A DNA stretch of 64,000 nucleotides from Candidatus Lariskella endosymbiont of Epinotia ramella (lineage in GTDB: Bacteria > Pseudomonadota > Alphaproteobacteria > Rickettsiales > Midichloriaceae). The stretch spans positions 1,240,001 through 1,304,000 of the forward strand of contig NZ_OZ026472.1 in NCBI RefSeq assembly GCF_964019805.1. The letters run 5' to 3'. The position numbers and the translations under genes are program-made. The first letter of the stretch is position 1. Each line of letters begins with the position of its first letter. The notes beneath the pieces were generated by a model, which was not told the DNA's origin, made no database searches, and saw nothing but the letters and a program-made list of their open reading frames with translations. Shown piece by piece: positions 32,225 to 41,064 of the stretch.

Positions 32225-32373
32225 TAGACCTCTTTCGAAACTAGCTTCTGGCAAAAAAGTAGTAGAAGATTTAGATACGGCAAGACAAGAGTATATTTGG
32301 TATACATGAGGAGCTGCGAACACAAAATCGACGCACAAATTCTTGTCATAAGTAGAGTTTCGAAATAGGTCTA
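32225..32373. repeat. MITE-like element with IS5-type ends
   Basis: TAGACCTCTTTCGAAACT (32225-32242) is mirrored by AGTTTCGAAATAGGTCTA (32356-32373), an 18-bp inverted repeat with one mismatch around about 113 bp. The outermost bases (AGACCTCTT / AGGTCT) resemble the ends of the 898-bp IS in this window but the rest differs. No ORF; the remainder of 31606-32723 shows only scraps of transposase-like sequence. Confidence 0.55.
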
Positions 32374-32723
32374 GTGTTGTAATGCAGTAGAAGAGTTATG
32401 GCAAGATTAACCTTGGGAAAAAATTAAGCTTGTTGTAGCAGGCAAAGACTATGACATCATGGAAGTAAGGAATTTTATTAAATATAAAAATGCTATTCCT
32501 GATTAGTTGGCACTACCTTCATCAGTGCTATAGTTGCTGTTTTGCAACACATATGACATCAAAATAAGCATAAAAATCATGTTTTGAGTCTATCCGCGAT
32601 AAAAGAATTAACCATATGCTCAAGTACCCTGCTTTCAATACATAGACACATTCTTAGGACGGAAAAAGTATTTGCCCAGATATATCTTATATGATAGCAT
32701 GCATCTCTCAACGTCGTTATTTA

Positions 32724-32798
32724 GGCCGAGTAGCAAAGTGGTAATGCAACGGATTGCAAATCCGTTATACGTCAGTTCAATTCTGACCTCGGCCTCCA
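32724..32798 (+). tRNA. tRNA-Cys (anticodon GCA)
   Basis: Complete cloverleaf: acceptor GGCCGAG / CTCGGCC, D arm GC-AAAGTGGTAAT-GC, anticodon arm ACGGA-TTGCAAA-TCCGT with GCA, T arm GTCAG-TTCAATT-CTGAC, discriminator T and an encoded CCA. The bases A36-A37-A38 make it a substrate of the MiaA enzyme encoded just downstream. Confidence 0.95.
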
Positions 32799-32820
32799 AT
32801 TTAGGTCGTGTAGGTGTTTT

Positions 32821-33723
32821 ATGGATTGCAGTTTCATATCTGATCTACCAAGAGATAGCATGATTTTTGTATGCGGCGCGACTGCAACTGGTAAATCTTT
32901 GATTGCTCTTGAGATAGCATCTAAGCTTGATGGAGTTATAATCAATGCAGATTCTATGCAGCTTTATAAGGAAATCCCAATACTCACTGCTCAACCTACG
33001 TTACAACATACCATTTCTCAACAACATAGACTATATGGTGTAATTAACTGCACTGAAAAGTCATCTGTTGCAATTTGGCTACAACTTATTGAAGATGAAA
33101 TAAAAAAATGCTTAGAAAGCCAGAAGATACCGATTATAGTTGGAGGAACAGGTCTTTATATTAAGACACTACTCTTTGGCATAGCAAAAATACCTAATAT
33201 TTCTCAAGAAGCAAAATCAAGAGTCAACTATTTAGTAAATTGCAACACACCACAAGGCCTTCATGCTCTCCTTTCGCTACATGATCCAATTCTTGCAGGA
33301 AGAATACATAGTAATGATATACAACGCATAGTCAGAGGACTTGAAGTTTTTGAAGAAACTGGCATTCCACTTTCTACTTGGCAATGTAAAAGCAATAAGG
33401 TTTGTAGAATAGATGCAAATCTTCCTCATTTTATGATCTTTGTTAATCCTCCAAGAGATATTATATATAAAAGATGTGACGAGCGTTTTATTCAAATGCT
33501 GAAGAATGGCGCTGTCGCCGAAGTTGAAAGTGTACTGAAGTGTTATACTAATATAAAGTACCATAAAGCTCTTGGCTTTGAAGAATTGCACAGCTATATA
33601 AATGGTTCTTTGTCTATGGCTGAAGCCGCAGAAAAAGCGCAGCGGAAAACAAGAAATTACGCAAAGAGACAATATACATGGTTTAATAACCAATTTATGT
33701 ATGATCTTGTGATTACAAGTTAA
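32821..33723 (+). CDS. miaA: tRNA dimethylallyltransferase
   Basis: 300 residues. P-loop GATATGKS (residues 19-26), then ADSMQLYKEIPILTAQP, the tRNA-binding region and IIVGGTGLYIKTL, and C-terminal KAQRKTRNYAKRQYTWF. It transfers a dimethylallyl group from DMAPP to A37 of tRNAs reading UNN codons, linking it to the isoprenoid pathway that includes IspG. The ATG at 32821 has TAGGTG upstream; a Met at 32860 is closer to the usual start of the family. It lies 22 bp after tRNA-Cys. Confidence 0.95.
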   Translation: MDCSFISDLPRDSMIFVCGATATGKSLIALEIASKLDGVIINADSMQLYKEIPILTAQPTLQHTISQQHRLYGVINCTEKSSVAIWLQLIEDEIKKCLESQKIPIIVGGTGLYIKTLLFGIAKIPNISQEAKSRVNYLVNCNTPQGLHALLSLHDPILAGRIHSNDIQRIVRGLEVFEETGIPLSTWQCKSNKVCRIDANLPHFMIFVNPPRDIIYKRCDERFIQMLKNGAVAEVESVLKCYTNIKYHKALGFEELHSYINGSLSMAEAAEKAQRKTRNYAKRQYTWFNNQFMYDLVITS

Positions 33724-33928
33724 TTCATTATATTCTGTATTGCCCCTTCTAATTTAGTGATTTTTGTATAGCTGTATTGTAAATATTTAACTAGGAACTC
33801 GTTTTATTAAGATGCAAACTTATTTATAACCAAAGATTATATAAATCAACTTATATACAATTCAATTTTAAATTCATAAAATTACTTATAACAACCAAAA
33901 TATCAACTTTTAACAAGGTATTAATATA

Positions 33929-34225
33929 TTGTTTAATATGCAAATTTTAATAGCATTAATTTTAGTTTTAGCCTTGATAGGAATTTTAGCCATCTTCCTC
34001 CAAAAAATAAGAAAGGTTAATCTATGGCGCATTACTAAAGAGCAAAAATTACACGTCAAAGAAGTATTGAATATTGATATTAAGAAAAAGCTACTTATAG
34101 TAGATTATAACAACAAATCGTATGTGCTGTTGCTAGGCAATAATGATATAGTTGTCGATATAATAGAAAGCGCAGCAGAGGAAACAGAGAAAGAGGTAAA
34201 GCAGATATCCCCAACTCTCTATTAA
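33929..34225 (+). CDS. fliO: Flagellar biosynthesis protein FliO-like
   Basis: 98 residues starting with a TTG (33929) or a Met four codons later. One N-terminal membrane helix (LIALILVLALIGILAIFL) followed by a basic cytoplasmic part and a beta-rich segment (KLLIVDYNNKSYVLLLGNND), the plan of short FliO proteins. The assignment depends largely on position: it lies 30 bp upstream of fliP on the same strand. In the family FliO assists assembly of the FliP ring of the export gate. Confidence 0.75.
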   Translation: MFNMQILIALILVLALIGILAIFLQKIRKVNLWRITKEQKLHVKEVLNIDIKKKLLIVDYNNKSYVLLLGNNDIVVDIIESAAEETEKEVKQISPTLY

Positions 34226-34255
34226 CCCCTGCTATATTTTAGTTGATGAGTTGGT

Positions 34256-35002
34256 ATGAGAAACGTTATATTACTTTTTTTAATATTACTATTCTGCTTT
34301 GAATGCACCGCATTTGCTGAAGGAATTACTATAGATCTTGGAATTGATAGTCACAAGGATGGATCCACTGTTTTCACCTCTAAGATTATACAGTTGATCG
34401 GCATACTGACGATTTTGAGCTTAGCTCCATCAATCTTAATCATGGTCACCTCTTTTACACGTATAGCAATAGTATTATCTTTCGTACGTAGCGCGCTTGG
34501 TCTGCAACAAACTCCTCCAAATATTGTACTGATTAGCCTTGCGCTTTTTCTTACTTTTTTTATAATGGCACCAACATTCACTAAGTCTTATGAAGATGGC
34601 TTGCTGCCACTTATGAATAACTCAATAGGAGAAGAACAAGCACTTGCAAGTATAGCAAAACCATTTCATAGTTTTATGCTACAAAATACAGGAAATAAGG
34701 AAAGACAACTTTTTCTAGATATAGCAAAGTTAGACAATGTCTCAAATGATGAAATTCCATTTCATGTTCTCATTCCTGCATTTATGATAAGCGAGCTAAA
34801 ACGTGCATTTGAAATAGGGTTCTTGATATTCTTGCCATTTTTGATTATCGATATGTTGATTGCATCTGTTTTGATGGCAATGGGTATGATGATGGTACCA
34901 CCTGCTATGATAGCCTTACCATTCAAACTTGTTTTTTTTGTTTTGATCGATGGTTGGTATATGATATGCGGTAGCATAATTAAAAGTTATGGTATAGGAT
35001 AA
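34256..35002 (+). CDS. fliP: Flagellar type III secretion export-gate protein FliP
   Basis: 248 residues, the usual length. A cleavable signal peptide (ends FECTAFA) precedes about four membrane segments. Diagnostic blocks are TSFTRIAIVLSFVRSALGLQ, then QTPPNIVLISLALFLTFF and, near the C-terminus, MGMMMVPPAMIALPFKLVFF. FliP forms the pentameric core of the flagellar export gate. The neighbours FliQ and FliR are not in the window; flhA lies 24 kb away. Confidence 0.95.
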   Translation: MRNVILLFLILLFCFECTAFAEGITIDLGIDSHKDGSTVFTSKIIQLIGILTILSLAPSILIMVTSFTRIAIVLSFVRSALGLQQTPPNIVLISLALFLTFFIMAPTFTKSYEDGLLPLMNNSIGEEQALASIAKPFHSFMLQNTGNKERQLFLDIAKLDNVSNDEIPFHVLIPAFMISELKRAFEIGFLIFLPFLIIDMLIASVLMAMGMMMVPPAMIALPFKLVFFVLIDGWYMICGSIIKSYGIG

Positions 35003-35101
35003 CCGTGAATTGTAATGTTGTACTCAAAATACATTTCAACCTTGGTACTTTAACGTATTTTGCAAGTAAATAAAATATAATGTAGGGCAGAAAATGTCAT
35101 T

Positions 35102-36277
35102 ATGAAACTTTTTACTTTTATTCTAGTCTCAATATTAACAGGCATAGAGTTAGACCTTTTTATACCAAGCTTTCCAGAAATGCAGCGTTTCTTTGATATC
35201 TCAACATTTGAAACACAAATGGCGCTAAGTATAAACTTTATAAGCTATTGTATTGGCGCAATATTAGTTGGATGGCTTGGTGATCGCTATCCAAGAAAAC
35301 ATGTGATGGTATGTGGCCTATCACTTTTTGTGTTAGGAAGTCTCTTATGTGTATTTCCATTTACATATGATTTTCTTTTGCTTGGAAGAGCTTTGCAAGG
35401 TATAGGAATTTCTGCTCCTTCTATACTCATCCCAGTATTAATCGCAGATGATTATCCAGAAGACAAACAAGTCCACCTTTTTGGTTTGATTCATGGAACA
35501 TGTGCTATTGCAATGTCATTTGCACCTATAGCTGGTAGTTATATATCTTTATTATTCTCTTGGCGCGCCAACTTTATAGCTCTATTAATTTGTGGAGTGC
35601 TTTGTTTAATACTTGCACTTTACTATATAAAACCTAGTTTACAAAATGTAGTTAAATCATCATTTTACCGTTCATATATTTCTTGTATATTATCAAAAAA
35701 TTTTTGGTTAATAGGACTTGTTATATGGTTTGCTACAGCACCTTATTGGGTCTTTATAGGAATGGCACCACTACTCTATATGGATAGGATGACAGTTTCA
35801 TTAGAAACTTTTGGTATATATCAAGGGTCTTTAGCTCTTGCATTTGCTATTCCTAGCTTATTTAGTGGAGTATTTATCAAAAAGTTTGGGCGCAAGGCAT
35901 GTTTTAATTTTGGATGTATCTGCAGCCTCATTACCTGCGTTATTATTCTGTTAGTTGGAATATTCGAATCTTATAATCCGTTTTTTGTAACAGGTTCGTT
36001 CATACCTTGCTCTATAGGAGTTGCTTTTTTAGTAAATATGCTTTATCCAGCAGCAATGTCTTTGCACAAAAATGATAAGAGTAAGATTACAGCGTTATTA
36101 ATAGGAATGCGGTTATTGATATGCTCGTTCTTCTTGCAGCTTGCAAGTTATTATGGACATCAAGATTTATTTCCTACTGCTGCTGTAATATCATTTAGTA
36201 TACTATTATCGTTTGTATTTATAATCTTGCTTTTACGAATTACACCAAAAGTTGTAAATATTGGCACTATAGCTTAA
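35102..36277 (+). CDS. MFS transporter, Bcr/CflA-like multidrug exporter
   Basis: 391 residues with about twelve hydrophobic segments. The N-terminal IELDLFIPSFPEMQRFF is typical of the Bcr/CflA (DHA1) group; the inter-helix loop motif GWLGDRYPRKHVMVCGL corresponds to MFS motif A, and GRALQGIGISAPSILIP to motif B. It should be a proton-driven exporter of the inner membrane; the substrate cannot be told from sequence. Preceded by about 100 bp of spacer after fliP. In intracellular bacteria many such carriers act in metabolite exchange. Confidence 0.88.
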   Translation: MKLFTFILVSILTGIELDLFIPSFPEMQRFFDISTFETQMALSINFISYCIGAILVGWLGDRYPRKHVMVCGLSLFVLGSLLCVFPFTYDFLLLGRALQGIGISAPSILIPVLIADDYPEDKQVHLFGLIHGTCAIAMSFAPIAGSYISLLFSWRANFIALLICGVLCLILALYYIKPSLQNVVKSSFYRSYISCILSKNFWLIGLVIWFATAPYWVFIGMAPLLYMDRMTVSLETFGIYQGSLALAFAIPSLFSGVFIKKFGRKACFNFGCICSLITCVIILLVGIFESYNPFFVTGSFIPCSIGVAFLVNMLYPAAMSLHKNDKSKITALLIGMRLLICSFFLQLASYYGHQDLFPTAAVISFSILLSFVFIILLLRITPKVVNIGTIA

Positions 36278-36340
36278 ATATTATAAACAATAAAAAAGAC
36301 TAGAATTTAGTCATGAAGCAATGGAAAGATAGGAGGTTGA

Positions 36341-36502
36341 CTAATCGCCTGCGTCATAACGCTAAGAAGCGCAGGATTTATCTTGGCATGCAAGCAATTA
36401 TGATGTATCGAAAGTTCAGCAGAAAAAGTGGTAAAGTTGCTAAAAACTTTCACTTTCTGCAAAAATTCATTTGCGCAGCAAATTGATTTTTACAGGCAGA
36501 CT
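36341..36502 (-). repeat. Dispersed repeat R1, internally deleted
   Basis: CTAATCGCCTGCGTCATAAC at the left and GATTTTTACAGGCAGACT at the right, but the middle third between AAAACTTTC and CACTTTCTGC is missing. The rest of the 36278-36644 spacer shows no gene. Confidence 0.8.
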
Positions 36503-36644
36503 CACTAATTATATGCATTTGTATGATTCATTTGCAAGTTGATATGTCTCTTGTATTTGCAATGTAAATCATTTGAACAGCACTTTATGATTTCATCAAC
36601 TACAAATTTTAAAATTCTCATAAATATAATTATATATAGAACGT

Positions 36645-36932
36645 ATGACTATAACTTTAGAAGACGTAAATAAAATTGCTAAATTGGTACACATAACGCT
36701 TTCTCATGATGAAGCTGTTTCTTACCAAAGAGAATTGAGTAGTATATTCAAAATGGCTCAAAAGTTAAATGAAGTGGATGTTGAGGGTATAGAACCACTT
36801 GTGAATACCATTTCAAATACGCTCACAGCAAGAGATGACACTGCGCAACAACTTGATATTTTGCACAAGATCATTTCAAACGCACCTGATGCAAAATATG
36901 GTTGTTTTGCCGTTCCTAAGGTTGTTGAATAA
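36645..36932 (+). CDS. gatC: Aspartyl/glutamyl-tRNA amidotransferase subunit C
   Basis: 95 residues: TLEDVNKIAKLVHITLS at the N-terminus, the VDVEGIEPLVNTIS block and a C-terminal FAVPKVVE are typical of GatC. It stabilises the GatAB complex that converts Glu-tRNA-Gln (or Asp-tRNA-Asn) to the amide form. It is a single gene here; gatA, usually directly downstream, is replaced by fabI. An 8-bp dyad (CAGTAATG ... CATTACTG, 36947-36971) without a T-run follows. Confidence 0.92.
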   Translation: MTITLEDVNKIAKLVHITLSHDEAVSYQRELSSIFKMAQKLNEVDVEGIEPLVNTISNTLTARDDTAQQLDILHKIISNAPDAKYGCFAVPKVVE

Positions 36933-37200
36933 TATAAAAAAATAATCAGTAATGCTATTAATTCATTACTGTATTGACATATTGCGATATAAAAGTTATC
37001 TGACTTATCTAGTCATGTTTCTTTATCAATATGAAAGTTAAGTTCCAACAGCACATAAAAATGCAACTTAATTAATAACATGTACTGCTTTGCTATTAAC
37101 AAAAGCATGATAAGTATAAATAATGTTTTTGCTTGCAAGGTTCATCTTGATGACCTGTACGCTATTTTTGCAAATTGTAGTTCAAAAGGTAAAAAATATA

Positions 37201-38004
37201 ATGAGCGCTTATGGTATTTTAAAAGGCAAAAAAGGCCTTATAATGGGAGTTGCAAATGATAAATCTATTGCCTGGGGTATTGCAAAGTCTTGTTTTGAAA
37301 ACGGAGCAGATCTTGCGTTTACATACCAAGGTGATGTCATGGAAAAACGTGTTCGTCCTCTCGCAGAGCAGGTCAAATCAACGATAGTCTTGCCTTGCGA
37401 TGTCTCGCAAAACGACTCTATTCATGATGTATTTGCAGAGATAAAATCTAGCTGGGGAACACTTGATTTTATTGTACATGCAATCGCTTTTTCAGATAAA
37501 GCAGAACTTCAAGGGAGATATGTTGACACATCTAGAGACAATTTCTTAAACACCATGAATATCTCATGTTATTCTTTGACTGCTATTGCAAAAGAAGGAG
37601 CTGAACTTATGCAAAATGGTGGCTCTATACTCACTATGAGTTATTATGGAGCAGAAAAAGCTATACCTAATTATAATGTTATGGGAGTAGCTAAAGCAGC
37701 ACTTGAAGCCAGCATTCGATATATAGCAATGGACCTTGGACACAAGCAAATACGAGTCAATGCAATTTCAGCTGGCCCAATTCGCACCTTAGCTGCTTCT
37801 GGAATTTCAGATTTTAGACAAGTACTAAATTGGAATGAACAAAACGCACCAATGCGCAGGAATGTGACAATCGAAGATATAGGTTCAAGTGCTGTATATC
37901 TACTAAGCGATATGAGTTCTGGAGTCACCGGTGAAGTCTTACATGTAGATAGCGGATATCATACAGTTGGAATGAAAATGTTGGATGCAGTTGAACAAAA
38001 ATAA
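37201..38004 (+). CDS. fabI: Enoyl-[acyl-carrier-protein] reductase (NADH)
   Basis: 267 residues from ATG 37201 (an upstream in-frame start at 37123 adds an unlikely hydrophobic leader). The N-terminus ILKGKKGLIMGVANDKSIAW is the FabI nucleotide-binding pattern. The catalytic pair is Tyr158 and Lys165 (NYNVMGVAK), with the usual Tyr-x6-Lys spacing. It performs the last reduction of type II fatty-acid elongation. A TTGACA about 225 bp upstream (36974) has only a weak -10. Confidence 0.96.
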   Translation: MSAYGILKGKKGLIMGVANDKSIAWGIAKSCFENGADLAFTYQGDVMEKRVRPLAEQVKSTIVLPCDVSQNDSIHDVFAEIKSSWGTLDFIVHAIAFSDKAELQGRYVDTSRDNFLNTMNISCYSLTAIAKEGAELMQNGGSILTMSYYGAEKAIPNYNVMGVAKAALEASIRYIAMDLGHKQIRVNAISAGPIRTLAASGISDFRQVLNWNEQNAPMRRNVTIEDIGSSAVYLLSDMSSGVTGEVLHVDSGYHTVGMKMLDAVEQK

Positions 38005-38072
38005 ACCACTTCGTATATTCATCATATTTTTCAAAATTGGTGCCTTTAAAAAGCTCTTTAAGGAAACAGTCT

Positions 38073-38200
38073 TTATTTTCTTAAATCTTGATAAAGAGTT
38101 TCTCTGCTAATGCCAAAATTTCAAGCAATATGGCTTTTTGCATCACAACTGACAACCAGCGTTTCATCTAATCGCTCTGCACCTTGTGATAACATAGCTC
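38073..38200 (-). pseudogene. Serine resolvase, C-terminal remnant
   Basis: The minus strand reads AMLSQGAERLDETLVVSCDA, KSHIA, stop, NFGISRETLYQDLRK, stop. The last part is the helix-turn-helix of a Tn3-type resolvase/invertase. One internal stop and no catalytic domain, so it is a decayed fragment. Confidence 0.5.
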
Positions 38201-38310
38201 TTCATCTCTTATAAGCACCACAAAGTTAATGCATACTCAAATTTAGGGAATGCACTCTTGACCGACAACAAGAATGTTGACATTGGTTAGTCTTAAGTCA
38301 TGGAAGAATT

Positions 38311-38456
38311 TGCAAAAATTAGCCTTTATATCTGCCTTGCACTAATTTTCGGATATATAATTTTGCCATTTTTTTGAGGACTTTTGATGCATAATAATTG
38401 CTTGCAGGCAAAGATAAATCCTATGTTCCTTAGAGTTATGACGCAGGCGACTAATT
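38311..38456 (+). repeat. Dispersed repeat R1, 5' truncated
   Basis: TGCAAAAATTAGCCTTTATA ... GAGTTATGACGCAGGCGACT. IS copy 3 inserted exactly at its right end (ACTAATT). Confidence 0.75.
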
Positions 38457-38476
38457 AGACCTCTTGCATAACCTAT

Positions 38477-38845
38477 TTAAAGCTCAAAGTTATAGATACC
38501 AGCAAGTAAATTAAACCTTAAACCGAATCGTTTTCTTCTGTTCCTATAACGATCAGCGATAATTTTAAATCGTTTGATCATGCCTATGACGTTTTCATTT
38601 AAAACACGTTCACTAGACAATTGACGATTTTTCTTTTTATCTTTCCTGCTTAGTGGTCGCTTTTTTGTCTTTTTCTTTGGTAACTCTGAATTATAATGCA
38701 ACTTATCAATGCCTTGATAACCAGTATCTGTAAGAACTTTAATCTCAGGGTGGATGTGAACTCCGGATTCTTTAAATAACCTGAAATCATGACGCTTGCC
38801 ATTAGAAAAATTAGTGCAAATGATTTCTTTTTTCCTTTTATCCAC
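38477..38845 (-). CDS. IS5-type transposase, second ORF (copy 3)
   Basis: 122 codons, same protein as in copy 1; slippery heptamer at 38876-38882 on the minus strand. Confidence 0.88.
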   Translation of the reverse strand: MDKRKKEIICTNFSNGKRHDFRLFKESGVHIHPEIKVLTDTGYQGIDKLHYNSELPKKKTKKRPLSRKDKKKNRQLSSERVLNENVIGMIKRFKIIADRYRNRRKRFGLRFNLLAGIYNFEL

Positions 38846-38859
38846 AATAAGCTGAGTTT

Positions 38860-39330
38860 TTAGAGTATGTCGCCTCTTTTTTCCCGAATAAAAGTGCTTC
38901 TGTTTTTTTTAGGTCGTTCTATCGGTGTTTCAGTAGCATCAATTAACACAAGTTCGTATTCAGAATCGCTTTTTAGTAATGCTTTACGTCCAGGTAGTGA
39001 AAATCGTTTATCTTTAATTAGAGTATCTTCAATCCAACGTATATTACGATAACAGGCACTTTCACTTATTCCATAACTGCGGGAAATATGAAAATATGTC
39101 CTGTATTCACGCAAGTACTCAAGCGTCATGAGTAATCGATCTTCTAAAGCCAATTTATTGGGTTTTCCACCTTGAGACTTTAAAATAGCTTCAGCTTCTT
39201 TTAATATACTTAGTATAACTTCAAACGTTCCTCGTTTAATGCCAGTAAGCCTGCGAAACTCTTCTGCGTATTCATCTTTGATGTTTTCAAACTTCATGTT
39301 ATCCTTGATAAAATCAAGGATTTTAATCAA
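38860..39330 (-). CDS. IS5-type transposase, first ORF (copy 3)
   Basis: 156 codons, same protein as in copy 1. Confidence 0.88.
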   Translation of the reverse strand: MIKILDFIKDNMKFENIKDEYAEEFRRLTGIKRGTFEVILSILKEAEAILKSQGGKPNKLALEDRLLMTLEYLREYRTYFHISRSYGISESACYRNIRWIEDTLIKDKRFSLPGRKALLKSDSEYELVLIDATETPIERPKKNRSTFIREKRGDIL

Positions 39331-39376
39331 TTTATATGGTTATGCAAGAGGTCTATTGAAACTGTAATAGGAAAGC

Positions 39377-40303
39377 TTAAATTTCTCGGTAAGCTTCAGC
39401 ATTCAAGGTGGATAATATTTTTTTTGGATGTAAATACCCTCCTGTTTGAATGCAAATTCCAATTAATTCTCCATTCAAGTTATCCTGAACTGCTACTTCA
39501 CAATTCTCAGCTATGCTATTTACTGCTTTGGCACGAATTTTTCTTCCATGTCTAATTAGTTTTATTTCTTCATGGCTTGCTATATATACACTCATTCCTT
39601 CTAACACAGAATATGGTTTGATAAGTAGTGCCGCAACGTCTTCTCTACATTTTACCTTTTCCAATATGCAGTCAACGGAAATTGCATTTTCTACAGTAAA
39701 ATTTCCTATACTAGTCCTGCGCAATTTAGAAGTATAACCATATACTGAGCAATATTTTGCAATATCTCTAACTAATGACCTGACATAAAATCCTTTTCCA
39801 CATCGTAGAAAAAACTCGCTCTCTTCTTTGGTATGACTAAGCAACTTTAGCTCTTTAATATTAACAGGCCTACTTTCTATCGAAAAATCAACCCCACTTC
39901 TTGCGATATCATATGCTCTTCTACCATTTATATTTATTGCTGAATAAATAGGTGGCTCCTGCAATATCATTCCATGATTACTCGAGATAAATTCAATGAT
40001 TTGAGAGATTTTTGGCCTATCACAAGAAGTTGCTACAATATTACCTGTCGGATCAATTGAATCTGTGCTTACCCCCCATTTAATACTGAATTTATAAGCT
40101 TTTTCTTGTGCCATGGAATATTGTATCAGTTTAGTCGCCTTCCCAACAGCTACCATAAGAAGACCTGAAGCGAATGGATCTAGAGTGCCAGCATGTCCTA
40201 TTTTATCTGGCTTAACAAACTTTTTTATCTTATTTAGCGCGGCAGCTGATGAAATCCCCTCTGGTTTATCAAGCATTAACCAGCCTTGTACCTCAAGCTT
40301 CAT
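39377..40303 (-). CDS. truB: tRNA pseudouridine(55) synthase
   Basis: 308 residues. The N-terminal GWLMLDKPEGISSAAAL and the catalytic block GHAGTLDPFASGLL with Asp42 identify TruB; the block QEKAYKFSIKWGVSTDSID and the C-terminal KGFYVRSLVRDIAKY support it. It makes pseudouridine 55 in the T loop of tRNAs. Last gene of a tight minus-strand group (cycM, plsC, truB); plsC ends one base before its start. Confidence 0.96.
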   Translation of the reverse strand: MKLEVQGWLMLDKPEGISSAAALNKIKKFVKPDKIGHAGTLDPFASGLLMVAVGKATKLIQYSMAQEKAYKFSIKWGVSTDSIDPTGNIVATSCDRPKISQIIEFISSNHGMILQEPPIYSAININGRRAYDIARSGVDFSIESRPVNIKELKLLSHTKEESEFFLRCGKGFYVRSLVRDIAKYCSVYGYTSKLRRTSIGNFTVENAISVDCILEKVKCREDVAALLIKPYSVLEGMSVYIASHEEIKLIRHGRKIRAKAVNSIAENCEVAVQDNLNGELIGICIQTGGYLHPKKILSTLNAEAYREI

Positions 40304-40304
40304 T

Positions 40305-41036
40305 TTATATCATAGAATTAATATTTTCTGAGATGTATTCAATCAACTCATCTTTGCTGCGAGTTTGTCTAGAAAATGGTACAGCAAAATGAATAGTTAC
40401 AAACCCAGGTTTTTTTATCCACCCACCTTTTGGCCACCTTAAGCCAGAATTTAAAAAGGCTGGGACAACAAGTGTGCTTGGAGAAGAATTATGTATAGCA
40501 AGAATACCTGATTGAATATCTGCAACTTCTCCAACTTTTACTCTTCTCCCCTCTGGAAATATTACGATAATTCTGCCAGATTTCAGCATAGCTGATGATT
40601 CTTTTAACATCTTCTTGAGCGCTGCTGCTCCTCCAAATCTATCAATGCTGATCATTTTCATTGCTTTCAAATACCATCCATATATTGGAATTCTAGTAAG
40701 CTCTCTCTTAAGCACAAATATTGGATCTTTGAAATATTGCATAAAAAACACTGTTTCTAGTGCTGATTGATGTTTTGAAGCCACGATGAATGGTCTAGTA
40801 TGCGGCAAATTTTTTACACCAGTGACTACAACTTTTATTCCACACAGCCATCTTAGTACAAACATTACTCCACAAGCCCACCAATAGCCAGCTTTAGCTG
40901 CGGCTTTTACGCTTCCCAAAATAACAAATGGTGAAAGCGCAGAGCAAATTACAACAGTCCATACGCAAAAGAATACGTTAAAAATTGAAGATGTGATAAA
41001 TAACCTTATAGATTTAAAAATTTTAAACATTCTCAT
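40305..41036 (-). CDS. plsC: 1-acyl-sn-glycerol-3-phosphate acyltransferase
   Basis: 243 residues. Two hydrophobic N-terminal segments (residues 12-45) anchor it to the inner membrane. The catalytic motif is KHQSALETVFF (His89, Glu94), the H-x4-E variant usual in alphaproteobacterial PlsC. The acceptor motif is FPEGRRVKVGE, and VVPAFLNSGLRWP follows. It makes phosphatidic acid from lysophosphatidic acid. Overlapping-style spacing with truB suggests co-transcription. Confidence 0.93.
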   Translation of the reverse strand: MRMFKIFKSIRLFITSSIFNVFFCVWTVVICSALSPFVILGSVKAAAKAGYWWACGVMFVLRWLCGIKVVVTGVKNLPHTRPFIVASKHQSALETVFFMQYFKDPIFVLKRELTRIPIYGWYLKAMKMISIDRFGGAAALKKMLKESSAMLKSGRIIVIFPEGRRVKVGEVADIQSGILAIHNSSPSTLVVPAFLNSGLRWPKGGWIKKPGFVTIHFAVPFSRQTRSKDELIEYISENINSMI

Positions 41037-41064
41037 GCTTCTTTAGCCCTTCCTCATACTACTT

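Larger units (their letters stand above)
38457..39354 (-). mobile_element. IS5-type insertion sequence, copy 3 (898 bp)
   Basis: Same ends as the other copies, flanked by ATT on both sides. Inserted at the boundary of an R1 repeat between fabI and truB; no gene is broken. Confidence 0.95.

Noticed and set aside
33725-34255. Sigma-54 promoter ahead of fliO/fliP
   Set aside because: No GG-N10-GC pattern of the TGGCAC...TTGC type was found in the spacer.
38477-39330. Treating the two transposase ORFs as a decayed single gene
   Set aside because: All five copies have the same frame change at the same slippery heptamer, which fits programmed frameshifting better than repeated mutation.
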